Positions 36,815 through 38,401 of a stretch of DNA of 38,401 bases are shown here, in pieces. The stretch's first letter is position 1, and each line of letters starts with the position of its first letter. The position numbers were made by a program, and so were the translations under genes. The notes under the pieces were generated by a model that was given only the letters and a program-made list of their open reading frames with translations, ran no database searches and was not told the DNA's origin. The stretch covers positions 1 through 38,401 of the forward strand of contig JAGRLQ010000239.1 of assembly GCA_020441735.1 (NCBI GenBank), written 5' to 3'. This DNA is from Nitratireductor sp. GTDB taxonomy: Bacteria; Pseudomonadota; Alphaproteobacteria; Rhizobiales; Rhizobiaceae.

Positions 36815-36897
36815 TTGGCATCAAGCAGCCGCCTGGATGCCAAGTCTGCGACCGGCCGGCTCCTTCCCCCGGGTCTCCTCCGCGACCGGCCGGTCGC
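36815..36897 (+). promoter_or_regulatory. Structured 5' leader with alternative hairpins
   Basis: In the leader of the Gp157 gene, TTGGCATC (36815-36822) pairs with GATGCCAA (36836-36843). GCGACCGGCCGG occurs at 36848-36859 and again at 36882-36893, and the second is part of a 16-base palindrome, GCGACCGGCCGGTCGC (36882-36897). The first copy can also pair for 12 bases with 36886-36897, so two mutually exclusive folds exist, just before CACCTACCA and the ribosome site. Confidence 0.6.
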
Positions 36898-36919
36898 ATC
36901 ACCTACCAGGAGCAATGTC

Positions 36920-37504
36920 ATGAATGAACGATCCCTCCAGTACAAGGCGGAAGCTCTCAAGACTGGCATCAGCCAGTTGAAGGAGCTCTGCGAAGGCGAC
37001 GATGAGTTGCTGGCCGGAATGGTCGAAGGCGAACTCGATATCGAGGCGTTCGCGCTGAAATGCCTGGAACTGGAAGCCGAGGACGATATGCGGTCAGCGG
37101 CACTCAAGGCTCATATCGACCAGCTGTCGGCCCGCAAAAAACGGTTCGACGAGCGCAAGAAACGCACCCGGAACCTGATCGCCTTTGTCCTCGACATGGC
37201 ACGTATTCCGAAACTGGAATTGCCCACGGCGACGGTCTCGGTATCGAAGCTCGACCCCGGCATCATCATCCAGGCCGAGGAAGAAATTCCCACGGCTTAC
37301 TGGAAGCGTCCCGATCCGGTTTTGGACCGTGGCAAGCTGCGCCGCGATGTCGTTGGGCGATGGAAAGCCTTGCAGGCGGCAGAGGCCGAGGAAGATCCCG
37401 AAATCCGCGCCAAGAAGGTTGATCTGGCGAACACCGAGTTCCCGGAAGTGCCGGGTGTCGATCTCGACAATGGCGACATCTCGGTAACGATCAGGAGGGC
37501 GTAA
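36920..37504 (+). CDS. Siphovirus Gp157-family protein
   Basis: A 194-residue protein of the Gp157 family (PF05565): an N-terminal helical part with LKELCEGDDELLAGMVEGELD, then a long coiled coil (AALKAHIDQLSARKKRFDER, KKRTRNLIAFVLD) and a C-terminal strand region with LELPTATVSVSKLDPGIIIQ and VPGVDLDNGDISVTIRR. It is commonly linked to phage recombination and resistance functions next to RecT/Bet genes. The ATG at 36920 follows CACCTACCAGGAGC. It precedes the recombinase gene by two bases. Confidence 0.85.
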   Translation: MNERSLQYKAEALKTGISQLKELCEGDDELLAGMVEGELDIEAFALKCLELEAEDDMRSAALKAHIDQLSARKKRFDERKKRTRNLIAFVLDMARIPKLELPTATVSVSKLDPGIIIQAEEEIPTAYWKRPDPVLDRGKLRRDVVGRWKALQAAEAEEDPEIRAKKVDLANTEFPEVPGVDLDNGDISVTIRRA

Positions 37505-37506
37505 CG

Positions 37507-38401
37507 ATGAACGTTCCAGCCCCGGTCAGGATCAACTCGTCAGGTCTCGATATTCTCCGCCGCGGCCATTGCCGCAAGTTGAACAATCAGGAGTTCGACG
37601 AGTTTGTCCGCGCCTGCGAGAATTACGGGCTCGATCCGTTTCGCAAGCAGATCATCCCCATCGTGTTCAACGAGGGCAACCAGCAGAAGCGGAAGATGGA
37701 GTTCATCATCACCCGCGATGGCTATCGGGTGATCGCAAGCCGCTGCGGAAACTACCGCCCGAAGTCGAAGCCCGCCGCCTTTACCTACGATGACGCCCTA
37801 CGGAACGACCACAATCCGGCAGGGATCGTCTCGGTGATGGTCGAACTCTACTGGCAGGACAATAACAGCCAGTGGCACCCGGTGGCAGGTGAAGCCTATT
37901 GGGAGGAATTTGCTCCGCTGGAAAACGAGTGGGGCGACGATCCGCAGAGTGGCAGGCGGAAGGTCGTCGGCAAGAAGCTCTCCGCCAATTGGGCGAAAAT
38001 GCCTCGTGTCATGCTGGAAAAGTGCGCGGAGTCGGGCGCCCTTCGCGCTGGCTGGCCGGAACAATTCGCCGGTCTCTACGGCGAGGAAGAAATGGCGAAG
38101 GTCATCGCCGAGGATGTCGCGGCTTCCGAACTGGCCGAGCTCGGTCGGACCCAGCGGCTCGAAAAGACCATGCAGTTCAAGAACAAGGTGGCCTTCAACT
38201 TCGGTGAAGGCGTCCAGTACGTCGAATGCGGCAAGGCGCACGATGCCTGGATGGAGAACGTCTTTCACAAGCACCGGGAGAACCCGCAGATCATCCTGAC
38301 CATGCGGGACCAGAGCCGGGAGGCGCTGCGCTACCTCTCGGTGCAGGACAAGAACGCTGCACTCGATCTGAAAGCACAGTTTGAACGGGTCGAGGCCCGT
38401 G
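37507..38401 (+). CDS. bet: RecT/Bet-type single-strand annealing recombinase (partial)
   Basis: Open from the ATG at 37507 through the window end, 298 codons visible, 3' end missing. The phage Bet/RecT pattern is clear: LNNQEFDEFVRACENYGLDPFRKQI, RDGYRVIASRCGNY, and WAKMPRVMLEKCAESGALRAGWP, here in parts: NWAKMPRVMLEKCAE and ALRAGWPEQFAG. These proteins anneal complementary single strands in phage recombination. It forms an operon with Gp157. A matching exonuclease is expected beyond the edge, but none is visible here. Confidence 0.85.
   Translation, partial: MNVPAPVRINSSGLDILRRGHCRKLNNQEFDEFVRACENYGLDPFRKQIIPIVFNEGNQQKRKMEFIITRDGYRVIASRCGNYRPKSKPAAFTYDDALRNDHNPAGIVSVMVELYWQDNNSQWHPVAGEAYWEEFAPLENEWGDDPQSGRRKVVGKKLSANWAKMPRVMLEKCAESGALRAGWPEQFAGLYGEEEMAKVIAEDVAASELAELGRTQRLEKTMQFKNKVAFNFGEGVQYVECGKAHDAWMENVFHKHRENPQIILTMRDQSREALRYLSVQDKNAALDLKAQFERVEAR

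Larger units (their letters stand above)
19988..36908. promoter_or_regulatory. Recurrent CACCTACCA leader motif (11 exact copies)
   Basis: The exact nonamer CACCTACCA is at + 19988, 22738, 25107, 25861, 29592, 29864, 30231, 31443, 31458 and 36900 (first base), and on the minus strand at 35239-35231. Ten of the eleven lie 0-17 bases before a gene start, and in three (30231, 31458, minus 35231) the last A is the A of the ATG. A near copy, AACCTACCA at 29881, also touches an ATG. The copy at 25107 has no gene directly after it. None lies in the late block. This single entry spans first to last copy for convenience. Confidence 0.85.

Noticed and set aside
36882..36897. The GCGACCGGCCGGTCGC palindrome considered as an attachment site or origin.
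   Set aside because: No integrase, Rep or iteron-like context is present; the second copy and the nearby ribosome site make an RNA leader role more likely.

Overview
This window is most of a temperate, contractile-tailed (myovirus-type) phage or prophage. The evidence is a complete head, neck and tail-sheath gene set, a lysis cassette, a divergent cro/cI-type switch and a RecT/Bet-type recombination operon. The high GC content (roughly 58-60 % by eye), TTGACA-type -35 elements and the style of the regulators suggest an alphaproteobacterial host, perhaps Rhizobiales. That host call is inference. No integrase, ParA or host flank is visible, so I cannot tell prophage, free phage and phage-plasmid apart.

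Bases 1-19,768 are the late block, read almost entirely leftward. In transcription order it holds: a fused D12-methyltransferase-like/Mom-like protein and a ParB-like protein; small and large terminase; tail fibre and accessory protein; DUF1353, M15 endolysin, DUF6527, holin-like proteins and an Rz/Rz1-like spanin pair; portal; head morphogenesis protein; DUF2213 protease/scaffold; decoration protein; DUF2184 major capsid; connector and neck proteins; DUF3383 sheath; and a DUF3277 tube-like protein. A three-gene cassette on the opposite strand (6,536-7,686), ending in a formyltransferase, interrupts this block.

Bases 19,769-32,637 are a rightward accessory and early block of small, mostly overlapping genes. 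It includes three HTH or AlpA-type regulators, DUF2786, DUF3846-like, DUF488-like, DUF5131, a phage Dam methyltransferase, a C39-like cysteine-peptidase-fold protein, a full-length ParB and many unknowns. A 455-base gap (29,156-29,610) holds a leftward tRNA-Met(CAT), a near-perfect chromosomal-type parS and a pair of operator-like sites.

Bases 32,618-35,956 run leftward from a Cro-like gene: HTH protein, DUF1376, MT-A70 methyltransferase, unknowns, and at the far end a 61-residue protein of the Acb2/Tad1 hairpin type (possible anti-CBASS/Thoeris sponge). From 36,072 the strand is rightward again: a CI-like repressor, then a structured leader, Gp157 and a RecT/Bet recombinase cut by the window edge.

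Two genome-wide signals tie the regulatory half together. First, an exact nonamer, CACCTACCA, occurs eleven times, ten of them in the short leader of a gene (often touching the ATG) and never in the late block. Second, a partly palindromic 20-base operator-like element, TGTCA-N10-TACA(G), sits at every major promoter region, usually as pairs 31 or 40-41 bases apart. Other points of interest are an H-type pseudoknot-like RNA at 23,480-23,569, a possible DNA-hypermodification module at 17.6-19.8 kb, and parS together with a phage ParB but no visible ParA.
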